A DNA stretch of 64,000 nucleotides from Datura wrightii (lineage: Eukaryota; Streptophyta; Magnoliopsida; Solanales; Solanaceae): contig JASDFA010000007.1 in the NCBI GenBank assembly GCA_035772735.1, positions 84,219,501 to 84,283,500 on the forward strand, given 5' to 3'. The notes below the pieces were generated by a model, which did not search any database, was not told the DNA's origin, and saw only the letters and a list, made by a program, of their open reading frames with translations. The translations under genes and the position numbers were made by a program. The first letter of the stretch is position 1, and each line of letters starts with the position of its first letter. Below, in pieces: positions 19,384 to 30,990 of the stretch.

Positions 19384-21976
19384 TGTCACGCCCCGCCTTG
19401 GGGGGTATGACTGGCACCTGGTGCCCTAGTAGGACCTAGACTGCTATCTGGTGAGCCTGAGCACATCTGGTGCCTGGCTGGCTCTAACTCAGATTCAAGG
19501 AATCAATGGGCTATATGAAGGTTGTAAATATAGCCTCCAGCCGACTGGGCCAATAGCCACCTGTACTATAACGACAGCTAACCAGAATTATATTAACATA
19601 AGGAGCCTATGCGGGCCGACAAGGCCACCATGCTATCTAGTTATCTGTGACTCAACAATGGAATACTGAATAACTACATGACCGGCAAGGTCACCACTAT
19701 TGACTGGATAAGGCCTCACATGGCCAACATAAACTGAAATGCTAAGCAGCTATAACAAACTGCACGGCCTCACACGACCGGCTCATCTGACCATAGGGAA
19801 ATATATACAGACTGCAAGCCTCTAAGAATACTGATAAGATGGTCGGGACAGGGCCCCGACCTAGCCGTACTATACAACAACAGAAAATGAAATACACCTC
19901 TAAATATCAAGCTCCGGATGACAGGAGCTGATGACTCTGCACTGGCTAGGATCACGAGGGATCGCCTCCTCGTCTATGAGTACCTGCATGCAAGTAATGC
20001 AGCGCCCCACCGGGCGTCAGTACCGCTGGTACTGAGTATGCAAAGCAACTGAAATAACATAACTGAATACAATACCATAACTAGCAATTCTGAATAGCAG
20101 GGGAATATTGAATCTGTAAGAACTGATATGAACTGAATCTGACTTCCTGTGCTGTGATAGGGCCGGAGCATACCTGTGGACGCGGCGGCCTGCTACCTAT
20201 TAACTAACATGTAGCACATAAATACATATATACATATATAGAAAATAGGAGCCGATACCAACCCTCATAAGCCGGACGACGCCAAACAAGCAAACAATAT
20301 ATATACCCCTACCCAGGTCAAAACCAACCAAAAATAAGTCACTCCACTCATCTACTCACTTCGGAGCTCCTCTACCGGCCCCCTGGGTCTCCAGCTCGGG
20401 CCATAGCCTCCGATATAAGCAACCGTGTCTGGGTCCGAATGACTCCTGTGTAGACAGTAACAGATAGGGTCTGGATCCCCGGAAACAACTCAACGGGGCT
20501 ATCTGAAACCGGAGCTACACCTATAATAACTGAATGTACAGACAGTAACAGATAGGGTCTGATTCCCTGGACACAGCTCAACAGGGCTATCTAATACCGG
20601 AGCTGCACCTGTAATGCTGATTAGACTACTATGGGGAAAGCTTCATCCCATCTTCGTCCAAGCTGGGGACGGCATGCTACTCCTTGGAGCGATGTAAACC
20701 CACCCTCTCAGTGGGCGACACGATTATCAACCCAGGGGAGGCGAGGACGCTCAATAAGGGGCCCTCACGCCACAACAAGTCTCAACAAACAAATAGCACA
20801 TATAAATAGCAAGCATGTATAACTGAAAAAGACTATCTAAAATTTGATTTCTTATTCTGATCTCTTTCTGTATTATACTGATTCTGAAATCTTTATTTAG
20901 CTGTTTGGCTAATCTGTAGCCAAGATACCATCTGTCTGAATGGCTAATCTGTAGCCATAAACTGTCTGTCTATCTAAACTTTCTTTACTGACTTTTATTC
21001 TGAAAATCTGTCTCTTTTTATTCTACAACATGCTTGCTAATCACACAATAAGCTATACTAAATCTGGAATACTAACTCGCCCTTTGGCGCATGCTCTACT
21101 AACTTTCGTACTGAATACGATATGGCAACACAACTCAAAATCTACTAGACTTACTTAATTCTCAACATTCAACTCCGAGAGTTACAAATATGAAGTTTAC
21201 TATGATTTACCAAGCTAAGGCTTACTAACTTGCCGAATAACTACTTCACATACCTTAACATCAAGTTATCCGACTATCGGACGAGCCTCGATCAGTACTC
21301 CAGCTATTTCCCCCAACTGCATTCATATGCACGTTAATTAGTGCTAAATACAACTTTATTCTGAAGGACGAAGTCACTTTCGATATAATCATAGCCTAAA
21401 CTTAGGCTTATCGAAAGACGGTCGAAAACTTGCTATTTTCCAAAAGTCCAGAAAGGAGAAGCATTCACTTCACAGCTAGGAGCACATAGACACTAGTTTG
21501 GAGCAATTCTACTTACCTTAGCCCGGTAGCTCGACTATTCGTCAGCCGTATTTCGCGAAAATAACTCCGTAGGAATGCTCCCTGCTGCTAAATTCCTCAG
21601 TACCTGAGGTTAATTTGAGTTTGGACTACGTTTGGCAGTGTAATCGGACGATAATATATAACCCTCTTCGTCTCTCTCTCTTTTTTCGACGAATTTTCTG
21701 GAAATTATAATGAATAATCTGATTTAAAACTGAAGTGCGACTTTATATTCTTGAGCCTGGATAGGGCCAACATGTCACAGAGCCAACGCGGAGGTTCCAC
21801 CTCCATGACACGTTGCCATCGCGGAGGGGCTCTGCCCCGTCTCCTTCCGTGATGGTTCGACAGGTTTCTCGTCCGGTCTTTTCCCGGGCCTTTCTCTAGC
21901 ACGTATGGCTTCCAAATATGCTTAACCAACGCACGAATAGGCCATCTAGGTGGCGGGAATCCTACGGGGTATAACA
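19384..21976 (-). repeat. 5' LTR of element H
   Basis: Starts TGTCACGCCCCGCC and ends GGGTATAACA in plus reading; 2593 bases. It contains the conserved AGTACCAGCGGTACTG-type inverted repeat (here reversed, near 20019-20034). A minus-strand TATA-like GAATATAAAG lies at 21741-21750, with a decayed hairpin cassette just upstream of it. It includes two tandem segments near 20440 and 20530 that both read ACAGTAACAGATAGGGTCTG. No gene is seen in it. Confidence 0.88.
21741..21860 (-). promoter_or_regulatory. U3 promoter block of element H: TATA-like box and decayed hairpin cassette
   Basis: On the minus strand GAATATAAAG (21750-21741) lies 20 bases downstream of an inverted repeat between 21771-21782 (CATGTCACAGAG) and 21801-21812 (CTCCATGACACG). 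These are decayed copies of CGTGTCACGGAG and its complement. Next to it is CCATCGCGGAGGGGCTCTGCC, as in element A. Confidence 0.65.
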
Positions 21977-22445
21977 TGAACTCCGCTACCTTTGCCTCCC
22001 TGAACTCTCGATGGAAGTCCTTACATTCCACTGGACCTAGTTCCGCTGGCCTTCCCTCTTTCCACATTTCGTACCAGACTTGTGCTACCCCTTTTAGCTG
22101 GTAGGAAGCCAAGTTGGCACTCTATAATGGACTGACAGACATAATTCAAGTTATCTTCTTAATCTCATCCATAAATCCTTGTGGGTCCTCTCCAACGTTA
22201 GATCCATGAAAATTCGGAGGGCTCATCCGCGTGAAGCCCCGCACTTGGGCAGTTGCTGCGAAACTATTGTTGTTGATTGGAACCACCTACTGGTTCACCT
22301 GGTTAGTAACAGTTTGGGAGAGCAGCTGAATGGCTACCCCATATTTTGCGGTAGACACCGAGCCATCCTGAGGGGCTACCGGGGCTGGTGGGGTAGGTCG
22401 CTGAGCATTACCGGCCCTTCTTTTGTTACTGAATTGTGGAGGCAT
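21977..22445 (-). pseudogene. Element G gag, N-terminal part
   Basis: ATG at 22445-22443 on the minus strand begins MPPQFSNKRR. The same strand goes on with MSPPNFHGSNVGEDPQGFMDEIKKIT and then ASYQLKGVAQVWYEMWKEGRPAELGPVECKDFHREFREAKVAEF, the capsid start typical of plant chromoviruses. At least three stop codons interrupt it. At 21977 it meets the LTR of H. The leader 22446-22546 lies upstream and then element F. Confidence 0.8.
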
Positions 22446-22546
22446 GATTCACTGAACGAAGCAGAGCACGATATAGGAGAATGATCCTGGAATTGAATTT
22501 CTACACACGATGAGGAATATGAAATAAAGGGAATTCTCCTAATGAC

Positions 22547-22551
22547 ATATC
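22547..22551. repeat. Target-site duplication of element F (left copy, ATATC)
   Basis: ATATC before TGTCACACC at 22552, repeated exactly at 53046-53050 after the other LTR. Confidence 0.92.
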
Positions 22552-23401
22552 TGTCACACCCCGCCTTGGGAGGCATGACTGGCACCTGGTGCCCCACTAA
22601 GACCTGGACTACTGGACTACTGAACCTAAGCACTTCTGGTGCCAGTCTGGCTCTAACTCTGGGTTCATGGAACCAACGGGCTATATAACGGCTATAAAAG
22701 AGCCTCCGGCCGACTAGGCCTATAGCCACCTATAAGACAACAACAGCTAACCAGAACAATAGTAGTATAAAGTAACCGATGCGGTCCCGACAAGGCCACC
22801 ATGTGGTTTGGTTACTTCTAAATCAAGAAAACAGATGCTAAAATGCTACGTGACCGACTAGGTCACCACTACCAACTGAGTAAGGCCCCACATGGCCATT
22901 ATATACAAGCTAAAACATACACACGGCCTCACACGACCGGTACATCTAACCACAGGGAATATACAATCCGCAAGCCTCTAAGAATACTGATAAGATGGTC
23001 GGGATAGGGCCCTAGCCTACCCATACTGTACAACAAAAGGCAAGAAATAAACCTCTAGCTGTCTAGCTCTAAATGACAGGAGCTGATGACTCTACGTGCT
23101 GGCTGGAATCACGAGGGATCGGCTCCTTGTCTATGAGAACCAGCAGACAAGTAATGCAGCGCCCCCAAACGGGCGTCAGTACCACAGGTACCGAGTATGC
23201 AAAGCAAAACCGAACATAACTGAAGATAAACAGTAATACTGATAGTTACTGAAATGACAGGGGATAGCTAAAACTTTCTGGAATAGTAGAATCTGTACTG
23301 AGCTTAACTGCACTGGAAGGAAGATAAGACTCATACCTGTGGATGCGGCGTCCTGCTAACTATCCATTTTATAAGTAACATGTATATATATCTAGTATGT
23401 A

Positions 23402-23442
<41 letters not shown>

Positions 23443-24884
23443 GCATACAAGAACCTATGCCAGCCCCCATAAGCTGGAAGGTGCCAATCAACATGCAATC
23501 TATATCTCCTACCCAGGTCAAACCATTCAAAAATAAATTCACTCCACTCACCTAACAACTATGAGAACCCTGTCGGCCCCCTGGGTATGCATCTTGGGCT
23601 CTCTGGGCCTCTGACTATAACTGTATCTGAGTCTCAACGACTCCTGTAACTGTAATCTGAGATTTGTATCTGTAATTTGTAATATGTGCCTTGGGTGCAA
23701 GTGATCGACACGGTATACTGTAATGTTGATCAGTCTGATATGGGGAATATTGCATCCCATCTTCGTCCTACTGCGGATGGCATGCCACTCCTTGAAGTGA
23801 TGTATCCTCACCCTCTGGTGGGCGAGTCGACACAGCTATTAACCTTGGGGTGGCAAGGAAGCTCTAAGGGTGCCCACATATCACAAACAAGTCTCGACAA
23901 GCAACAGTAATCACATATAACATGTATATCAAATCTGAAAGGGCTATCCATGTTCTGATATTCTATTCTGAATCTCTTGTTGTATTAAACCGAATCTAAT
24001 ACTGAGTTAAACTGAGTCTGGGATTGATATCTGTCTATTTGGTACAACTTTGTTGACTTTTATTCTAAATATGGCGTAATAATACAAACATACTTAATAC
24101 TCGGCTTCTGGAACTTCCTTCTGGAGTTTATTCTATTTTACTATACTAGAATTACTAGCTTGCTGAAGAAACTGGCTTTACATACCTCAGTTATCGGCTT
24201 CCCGGCTAACTGGCGTAACTCGACCAATATTCAGCTATTTCATCCAACTGTATACACATTCATAGCAATTAGATCTAAATTCATCAAAATTCTGGAAGAA
24301 AATACTTCTTTGAATATATATATATATATATATATATATCCCAAACTTCGACTTATCGAAAAACAGTTGAAAACTCGCTATTTCTCGGAAGTCCAAAAAC
24401 GAGAAATACTCACTTTAGGGATAGGAGTATATTGACACTAATTTGGAGCAATTCCACTTACCTTAGCTCAGTAGGACGACGATTCGCCGACCGAATTTCA
24501 CGAAACTAAATCTTTAGAAATGCTCCTTGCAGCTTAATACCTCACTACCTAGGATTATTTCAAGTTTGGACCGCGTATAATGGCGTAATCGGATAGAAAT
24601 TTTAAATAAATCTTCATGCCCTCTGTTCTCAGCTTTTTTCTCTGTTTACTCTCTAGAAATTATGAATTTCTATCATTAAAAATCGAAGTGGGGGCTTTTA
24701 TAATTGGGACTTTTAAGTCGCATTCGTCGAATATGATTTATAAGTCGCATTTGCCTTGTGATGCGCTGACTTGGCACTTGTCCGGTCTCTCCCCGGGCCT
24801 TTTTCTCGCACGTATGGCATTCTAAAACTCTTAACCAGCATGCGAATAGGCCATCTACATGTCAAGAATTTATGGGGTGTAACA
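22552..24884 (-). repeat. 3' LTR of element F
   Basis: 2333 bases, TGTCACACC to GGTGTAACA in plus reading, homologous to 50754-53045. It has a CA run then a TA run at about 23401-23443 and a TA run at 24314-24339. The minus-strand TATA box AATTATAAAAG is at about 24705-24694, preceded (24712-24785) by words with AAGTCGCAT, GCCTTG and GCGCTGACTTGG. This LTR has an extra 27-base segment that repeats AAGTCGCAT, absent from the 5' copy. Confidence 0.92.
23401..23443. repeat. Microsatellite (CA)n(TA)n in the F 3' LTR
   Basis: About 14 CA units followed by about 8 TA units. The same position in the other F LTR (51584-51628) is a pure TA run of about 22 units. The frames read across it are artefacts rich in Cys/Val. 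Confidence 0.95.
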
Positions 24885-24902
24885 TCCTCCCCCCCCCCCT
24901 TA
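24885..24902 (-). other. Polypurine tract of element F
   Basis: TCCTCCCCCCCCCCCTTA in plus reading, that is a G-rich purine run on the minus strand, directly before the 3' LTR. The stretch 24903-25146 between gag-pol and this tract is non-coding. Confidence 0.85.
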
Positions 24903-25146
24903 AGAACATTCGTCCTCGAATGTAAACTTCTATTTGCAAAAATTTCAACTTATTTGACTTAGTTTAGAAAAATTTCGGTAGAGTCTCCCCTGTAACTTGG
25001 ACTATCTCAAAAATCCTGAAATGCAGAAAAGTCCAATACAGGTACTCCACACAACACTAGTATTCATTACATAAGCCATCTATTTAATTTATTTATATAA
25101 TATAAGGCAATTCATAAGATAACAATACTAACGTACCTTTAGTTGA

Positions 25147-26226
25147 TTATGTCTGGAACAGTTGAGGATATTTGACTTTCATATCTTCCTATACTTCCCA
25201 AGTCATCTCCTTTCGGTTCTTGTTACGCCATAATACTTTGATAGAAGCAATATCTTTAGTTCTCAGCCTGCGAATCTTCCTGTCTAGTATGTCTACTGGA
25301 ACCTCTTCATAAGATAGCTCTTTCGTAACCTGGACATCCTGAACTGGAACAACTCTGGAGAGGTCTCCTATATACTTCCTCAGCATTGACACATGGAAAA
25401 CTGGATGAACGGACTCTAATTCTAGAGGTAAGTTCAACTCATATGCTACTTGGCCTATTCTTCGACGAATATGATAAGGCCCAACAAATCTCGGGCTGAG
25501 CTTACCTTTATTGCCGAATCTCATCACCCCTTTCATTGGAGAAACTTCCAAAAGCACCCAGTCATTCATATTAAATTCCAGGTTTCTGCGACACACATCA
25601 GCATACGATTTCTGGCGGCTCTGAGCAGTCAGTAGGTGTTCTCTGATAAGCTTTACCTTCTCCTCTGACTGATGAATAATATCCATCCCAATTACCGCTG
25701 ACTCTCCTACTTCAAACCAGCCAACTGGTGATCTGCATTTTCGCCCATACAAAGCCTCATAGGGTGCCATCTGGATAGCTGAGTGATAGCTATTGTAATT
25801 AGCAAACTCAATAAGTGGTAGGTTCTCATCCCAACTACCTCCAAAGTCAAATACACACACTCGTAACATATCCTCGAGCGTCTGAATAGTGCGTTCTGCC
25901 TGCCCATCTGTCTGAGGGTAGAATGCTGTGCTCAGATTAATCTGTGTTCCCAGGCCTCTCTGAAATGATTGCCAGAATCTAACTATAAATTGTGCCCCTC
26001 TGTCAGAGATGATGGATACTGGAACACCGTGCAGTCTGACCATTTCTCTGATATACAACTCAGCATAATCTTCAGTAGAGAAAGTAGCCCTTACTGGCAG
26101 AAAGTGGGCTAATTTTGTCAGACTGTCAAAAATTACCCAAATTGAGTCATTTCTATGTCTGGTACAGGGTAATCCTGCTACAAAGTCCATATTTACTTCT
26201 TCCCACTTCCAAAGAGGCACAGCTAT
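25147..26226 (-). pseudogene. Element F integrase core and chromodomain-like tail (3' part of gag-pol)
   Basis: Minus-strand frame from the E insertion point at 26226 to the TAA at 25147. It encodes WKWEEVNMDF (first catalytic Asp), SIISDRGAQF (second) and DGQAERTIQTLEDMLR (Glu), so the DD35E triad is present, then the GPYHIRRR motif and the chromodomain-like end. One in-frame TAG (25189-25191) replaces a Glu in WEAEED near the very end; after it the frame still reads EDMKVKYPQLFQT. The rest of the gene is at 46841-50539. Confidence 0.9.
26222..26226. repeat. Target-site duplication of element E (left copy, GCTAT)
   Basis: GCTAT before the E LTR start at 26227, repeated exactly at 46841-46845. 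Confidence 0.95.
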
Positions 26227-27618
26227 TGTTATACCCCGTAAAAATTTCCGGCACATAGATGGCCTATTCACGTGTTGGTTAAGAATATTTGAAAGCCATG
26301 CATGCTAGAAAAAGGCCCGGGGAAAGATCAGACAAGCGCCAAGTCGGCGCGTCGCAAGGCAAAATGCGATTTATAGTGTCTAAGTATATGGAGTTCAGTT
26401 TGTAATGTAATTTCCTTTAATTAATAATAATTCCCATAAGATAATTTCTTTTAACTAACATAATTTCCTTTGATTAATGATGACCTCCTTTAAATAATAA
26501 TAATTTTCTTTAATTGGTGACCACCTCCTTTACTTAAGGATAAGCCTTCCTTGGTTAGTGATAATTTCCATTGGAAAGTCCATGAAAACGCAGAGAGGAG
26601 GGACGACGAAGAAATTGGAACAATAATCATTCGATTACGCTTCCAAACGAAGTCTAAACTCAAATTAATCTCAGGTACCGAGGTATTTAGCAGCAGAGAG
26701 CATTTCCACGGTTTTTGTTTCGTGAAATACGGCCGGCGAATCATCGAGCTACCGAACCAAAGTAAGTAAAATTACTCCAAATTAGTGTCTATGTGTTCCC
26801 AGCTGTGAAGTGAGTATTTTTCCCTTCTGGACTTCTGAAAAATAACGAGTTTTCAACCGTCTTTCGATAGGCCTAAGTTTAGGCTATAATTATATCGAAA
26901 GTAATGTCGTTCTTCGGAATAAAGCTGTATTTAGTACTGATTGATGTATATGTTAATGCAGTTGGGAGAAACAGCACTACGCCGGTTAGCCGGGAAATCA
27001 GAAGTGAAGGTATGTAAAGCTAGTTTCCTCGGCAAGTTAGTAGTCTCGGTATAGTAAGGTAGTATAAAGGCCAGTAGAAGGTTCAGAAGACGTGTGTTAT
27101 GTTTGTTACGAACGCTGGTACGATATTAGAAGTATTAAGTTATATTTTTGCGCAAAACTTGCTAGCACGACATAGATTCTAATATAAGTGTTAGGAAATG
27201 CACAACATGCTCAGTATGTGACGTAGTACAGAATGTTAGGATATTATTGTAATCAGTTGAAACCAGTAAAGCAATGTGACAGTTGTAAGGTATCTCAGAA
27301 GTAGAATGATAGGTTAAAATGAAGTATAGAAAGCCTGTTGGAAATAGTAAATCATGTTACTACAGAAACTCAGTATACAGCGTAGTTTCCAGCAGAAAGA
27401 CTATATCCTGGTCAACATGAGACTCAGTATAGTATGGCAGAAGATTACATTTATATATCTATACTAATATCAGACTCAGCATATATTAAATACATATATA
27501 TACTATCATTAGTCTCAGTAGGTATTAAATACATATATATCACCATCACTAGTTCATCACACAGTATGTACAGATACATTATTACCATTAGCTTCCGTAT
27601 ATCAGATATGCAGATAGT
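26227..27618 (+). repeat. 5' LTR of element E, first part
   Basis: TGTTATACCCCG start; matches 44142 onward. It lacks about 15 bases present in the right LTR near 44895-44912. The U3 word here is GCGCCAAGTCGGCGC..GCAAGGC..ATGCGA (26336-26370) before a TATA-like AAGTATATGG (26382-26391). It is cut at 27618 by C; the second part is 37574-38864. Confidence 0.95.
27614..27618. repeat. Target-site duplication of element C (left copy, ATAGT)
   Basis: ATAGT, repeated exactly at 37569-37573 beyond the other LTR of C. Confidence 0.95.
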
Positions 27619-29083
27619 TGTTTGCGCTCTGCTGCTCGGTATATATTATACACCGACACGCAAGTGTACGTGGTCAAACAAGTAATAAAGTGGCTAAGTA
27701 GCCAAGTATCGATCCAAGGAGGCTGCTCTAGATATGCAAAATTGCCTAGTTTATTATATCTCTATTCTATTTCTAACTATGTTAACAACAATCCAACCAA
27801 GATTTGAGTAAGTTTTGTTTCTAAACTAATTATTTACTAAAATTAATAACTACTATTTACGTTGAGTTTAGACAATGGATATGCACATGCCAAGGTTAAG
27901 AACGAGTAATGAACTTGATAATCATGATAATTTGGTCATCTTCTTCTTCATATTGCTAGCCAAGAACGTTTGCCTAGAAATTAAAACTTCTGTATTTAAT
28001 TTCACTTTAGATTCATAAACCATTCGTCTACATTTCTGTGATCAAATGCAATTTATGACCCAACACTACAATTCCGGTTCCTAAATTGACTAATACGACT
28101 TTCAAGTATATTTCTATCAAGAAAGCACATCAAAACCCAATTTTCCCAAATCAAGTTAAGAACAATACCCTATTAATTCACAACTTTCCAATTTCATGCT
28201 CTCTCGAGTGAAATTGGACTTTTTAGATATACATTAATGGTGGCCAATCAAGAATGTAATAAGCACAAGAATTAATAGAACAACATGCAAGAAGAAGAAG
28301 AAACCATATCAATTATTACCAACATTCATTTCACAAGTTCAAAACCTCAGCAAGAGAGGAATTAGCCACTCATTCTTGGATTAATCATCCTAGAATGAGT
28401 GTGAATCATGCATACAATTGAAGGAAAGAAGAAGGGAAGAGAAGAAAACTCTTATCTTTTCTATTCTTCAACTGCCACAAAACCATGTTCCTGCTCCCAC
28501 TTCTGAACTCTGGCTAAAAAAACTAAAACTAAAAACTCCCCTTTAAAAATAACCTAAGTGTGCTATTTATACTAGTGGGAAATTTTTCCCGGAATAACAA
28601 GCAACGTGTCACGGAGGCCAACGCGGAGCACTGCCTCCGTGACACGGCGTGGACACGGACCCTCTCTGGAAATTGCATGGTCCGGATAATTAGCCTCAAC
28701 GTGGCACGGAGGCCATCGCGGAGGCCTGTCTCCGTGCCACGGAGCTGACGCGCAGGCACACTGGAAATTGCCACTTTTATTTCTGCCCAGGCAGTGTGCT
28801 ACCGCGATGGCAGCGTGGCACGGCACCATCACGGAGCCACTGCAAAATATGCCATCCGAGGTCTTTTCCACGCTCGCATCCAAGTCCAACTCCGACATAG
28901 TTCCAACACGCATTTTAGCTCTTAAAAATCACATTATCCTACAAAACAAATGCTAATCATGTTGGTTAGTATAAATTCGCATTTTATTACCAAATACATG
29001 ATATTATATACACATTGCACAACAAACAAGGTAAAAATGATACGTTTGAGTATCACTTGGGCATATAAATCTGCCCAAGATCA
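27619..29083 (-). repeat. 3' LTR of element C
   Basis: 1465 bases, TGTTTGCGCTCTGC to GCCCAAGATCA in plus reading; almost identical to 36104-37568. A minus-strand TATA box TATAAATA is at 28571-28564. Upstream of it are two strong hairpins, 28605-28618/28633-28646 (14-base arms) and 28700-28711/28730-28741 (12-base arms), and a half copy at about 28806-28830. The small frames in it (for example 28529-28774) only read through the hairpins. Confidence 0.95.
28564..28830 (-). promoter_or_regulatory. U3 promoter block of the left C LTR: TATA box with hairpin cassettes
   Basis: On the minus strand TATAAATA (28571-28564) lies 33 bases downstream of a perfect 14-base inverted repeat (CGTGTCACGGAGGC and its complement) with a 14-base loop containing CGCGGAG. 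A second hairpin with the variant CGTGGCACGGAG lies 54 bases further upstream. The two differ by matching changes in both arms (T to G and A to C), so pairing is kept although the sequence changed. Confidence 0.75.
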
Positions 29084-29098
29084 CTTACCCCACACTTA
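29084..29098 (-). other. Polypurine tract of element C
   Basis: Minus strand AAGTGTGGGGTAAG directly before the 3' LTR, the usual Athila-like tract. Two further copies of AAGTGTGGGG occur at about 30911-30921 and 32285-32295. Confidence 0.8.
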
Positions 29099-30990
29099 AA
29101 TCCTTGTTCGTCCTCGAACAACACATACACAAATCATGCACATCACATCTCAACCTTTGTCACTATGGTGCAACCATTTACGTTACGTTCATACCGATTA
29201 TTCGATTTTTGTAAATCATCAAGAAAACATGCTTGGTCGTACAAGACAATGACCTTAATACATCGAGGCTTCCTAGACTTTTAAGAATTGATTCTTGATA
29301 TCGGCAAACTCATGCAAATCAACTAATCAAGAAATCCAACACGAAAATCAATCTTTCATCAAGCATGTACCCTCACAACTCGAGAGAAACTTCCCCTTTT
29401 ATGCTCGTGCAGCACACAAATATGCAAGTAGGGGCATATAAAAATTAATTTCACTCTCTCTCCCAAAAGAATTCACATGCATCATGTCATGACCCATAGG
29501 CTTGCCCTTAGTGTATTACTCCACTAATATAAAGAAATGCAGTGTAGGATCAAATAGGACTTTTAATGGGTTGTAACTGGGCTATGGATCTAGTATATAT
29601 ATATTGGATTAGCCAATAATAGTCGCTAGCATCCTTAAGCGCCTTTTCAACTCATTCCCATCGACTCATGGACATTGTTCCTCTCTTTTCTCTTTTTCTC
29701 CCATTCATGCTGGTTTACATTCATACAGCCCATTTCATCAGGCACACTTGACCCCAAACGAAAGGTTTTCATGTACCCTCAATTTCATTTAATTACAGCT
29801 AGTGCCTCTTCAACATCATCTTTTCTTTCCTCACTTTGCTTTTCTTTTCTTTTCACTGTTTTCACTCTTTAACACTTTGGGAAACAATTTTCTGTTCTTT
29901 GTAAGCGCTTAAGATCTTCTTATAGACTTTAAGGCTAATGAAAAGAAGGAATAAATCTTAGTTCATACAATTCTTCACAAAAGAATGAAATCGGCTAAAG
30001 GCTCAACGGGCTGACTAGGGTATACAACATATAAAAAGGTAGAACTTGACAAGAAAAAAAATGGAAACTAACGGTTAAAACAAAGAAATGCCTACATCCT
30101 TTCCGACACTACACCTCCTTCATTTCGCTTTGTATACACGCCAGGCAAGTTCTAGACAATTCACAATGACATGGAATAGCAAAACCTCACTCACACTTCA
30201 TGCACATGCTCGAATCAAGATGCATTCATAGACTCTTTAATTAGTCAATTACATGAATTCAAGATTAAGCCTCAATCATAATGAACCAAATTCTATAGCC
30301 TAGGTAACTCAACATATTTACACAATTACATGCTTTCAAACGAATCACTTTCGCATTTCGAACATCAATTACACACGCAACAAAATTTTAGCAACCATAA
30401 GCAACTACAGTTTATTGATGCAATCCACCAAAGAAACTAAAAAAAACATCTACTCCTATCGACTACATTTCCCTTAAGACGGTCGTCATCCATCCATCAT
30501 AGGGAATGTTCACTAACTATGACATCGGTTCAATGGGACTATTCTCGGTAAAAGAACCGAAATCAAACTCCGAGAAACCCAAAAATAAAACTTCAAAATT
30601 TTTGCAACACATCGATCATTTCGATGAAAAAAAAATATTTACAAAATATGTTGATAAGTGCAACATCTTTTCACAAAAATTTTGAAAAATATCGATCATA
30701 TCGATAGAGAAAAAATATTTACAAAATTTACAAAATATTTACAAAGGCAACCATAACTTTTTAAAGACACACATCATTAGCCACAAACAAATATATACAC
30801 ATCATTCACAAATCAGTTCACAACAATAGGGAAAGCACAGACATACATAAATGTCAAGGAAGAATATACAGCAGATTTAGAGCCTATGACCCAGCACCTA
30901 ACTACTCCCCACCCCACACTTAAATCGAACACTGTCCCCAGTGTTCACAAAAATACAAAGCACAAAATTGTGGGTGGTGAAACTCCCTGC
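29099..30990 (-). other. Non-coding 3' spacer of element C
   Basis: About 1.9 kb, AT-rich, without a convincing ORF on either strand; the 65-residue frame at 29675 is Ser/Phe-rich chance sequence. It contains a second polypurine-like AAGTGTGGGG at about 30911-30921. It also holds a tandem duplication at about 30592-30740, each copy with an ATCGATCAT(T/A)TCGAT inverted repeat followed by an A-run and ATATTTACAAAAT. Confidence 0.7.

Larger units (their letters stand above)
19142..21976 (-). mobile_element. Element H: truncated Tekay-like element (5' LTR, primer site, leader and first gag codons)
   Basis: The minus-strand order is LTR 21976-19384, primer site 19379-19368, leader, then MEDQRHPATG at 19168-19142, the same first residues as element F gag. 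After ten codons it is joined to the G LTR fragment, so everything downstream was deleted. The flank at 21977 is gag of G. The LTR (2593 bases) is homologous to those of A, E and F. Confidence 0.8.

Noticed and set aside
23331..23558. Frame with a Cys-Val run
   Set aside because: Translation of the CA/TA microsatellite in the F LTR.
25450..25635. Plus-strand frame inside F pol
   Set aside because: Shadow of the integrase frame on the other strand.
27434..27807. Tyr/Ile-rich frames at the E LTR and C junction
   Set aside because: AT-rich LTR sequence crossing an insertion boundary; no conserved product.
28600..28650. Hairpin cassette as a MITE or foldback transposon
   Set aside because: No target duplication next to the arms, a fixed position upstream of TATA boxes in several families, and tandem variants; a free transposon would be scattered.
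28529..28956. Frames on both strands around the hairpins of C, repeated at 37014-37441
   Set aside because: Inverted repeats give mirrored open frames; the codons follow the hairpin arms and no domain is seen.
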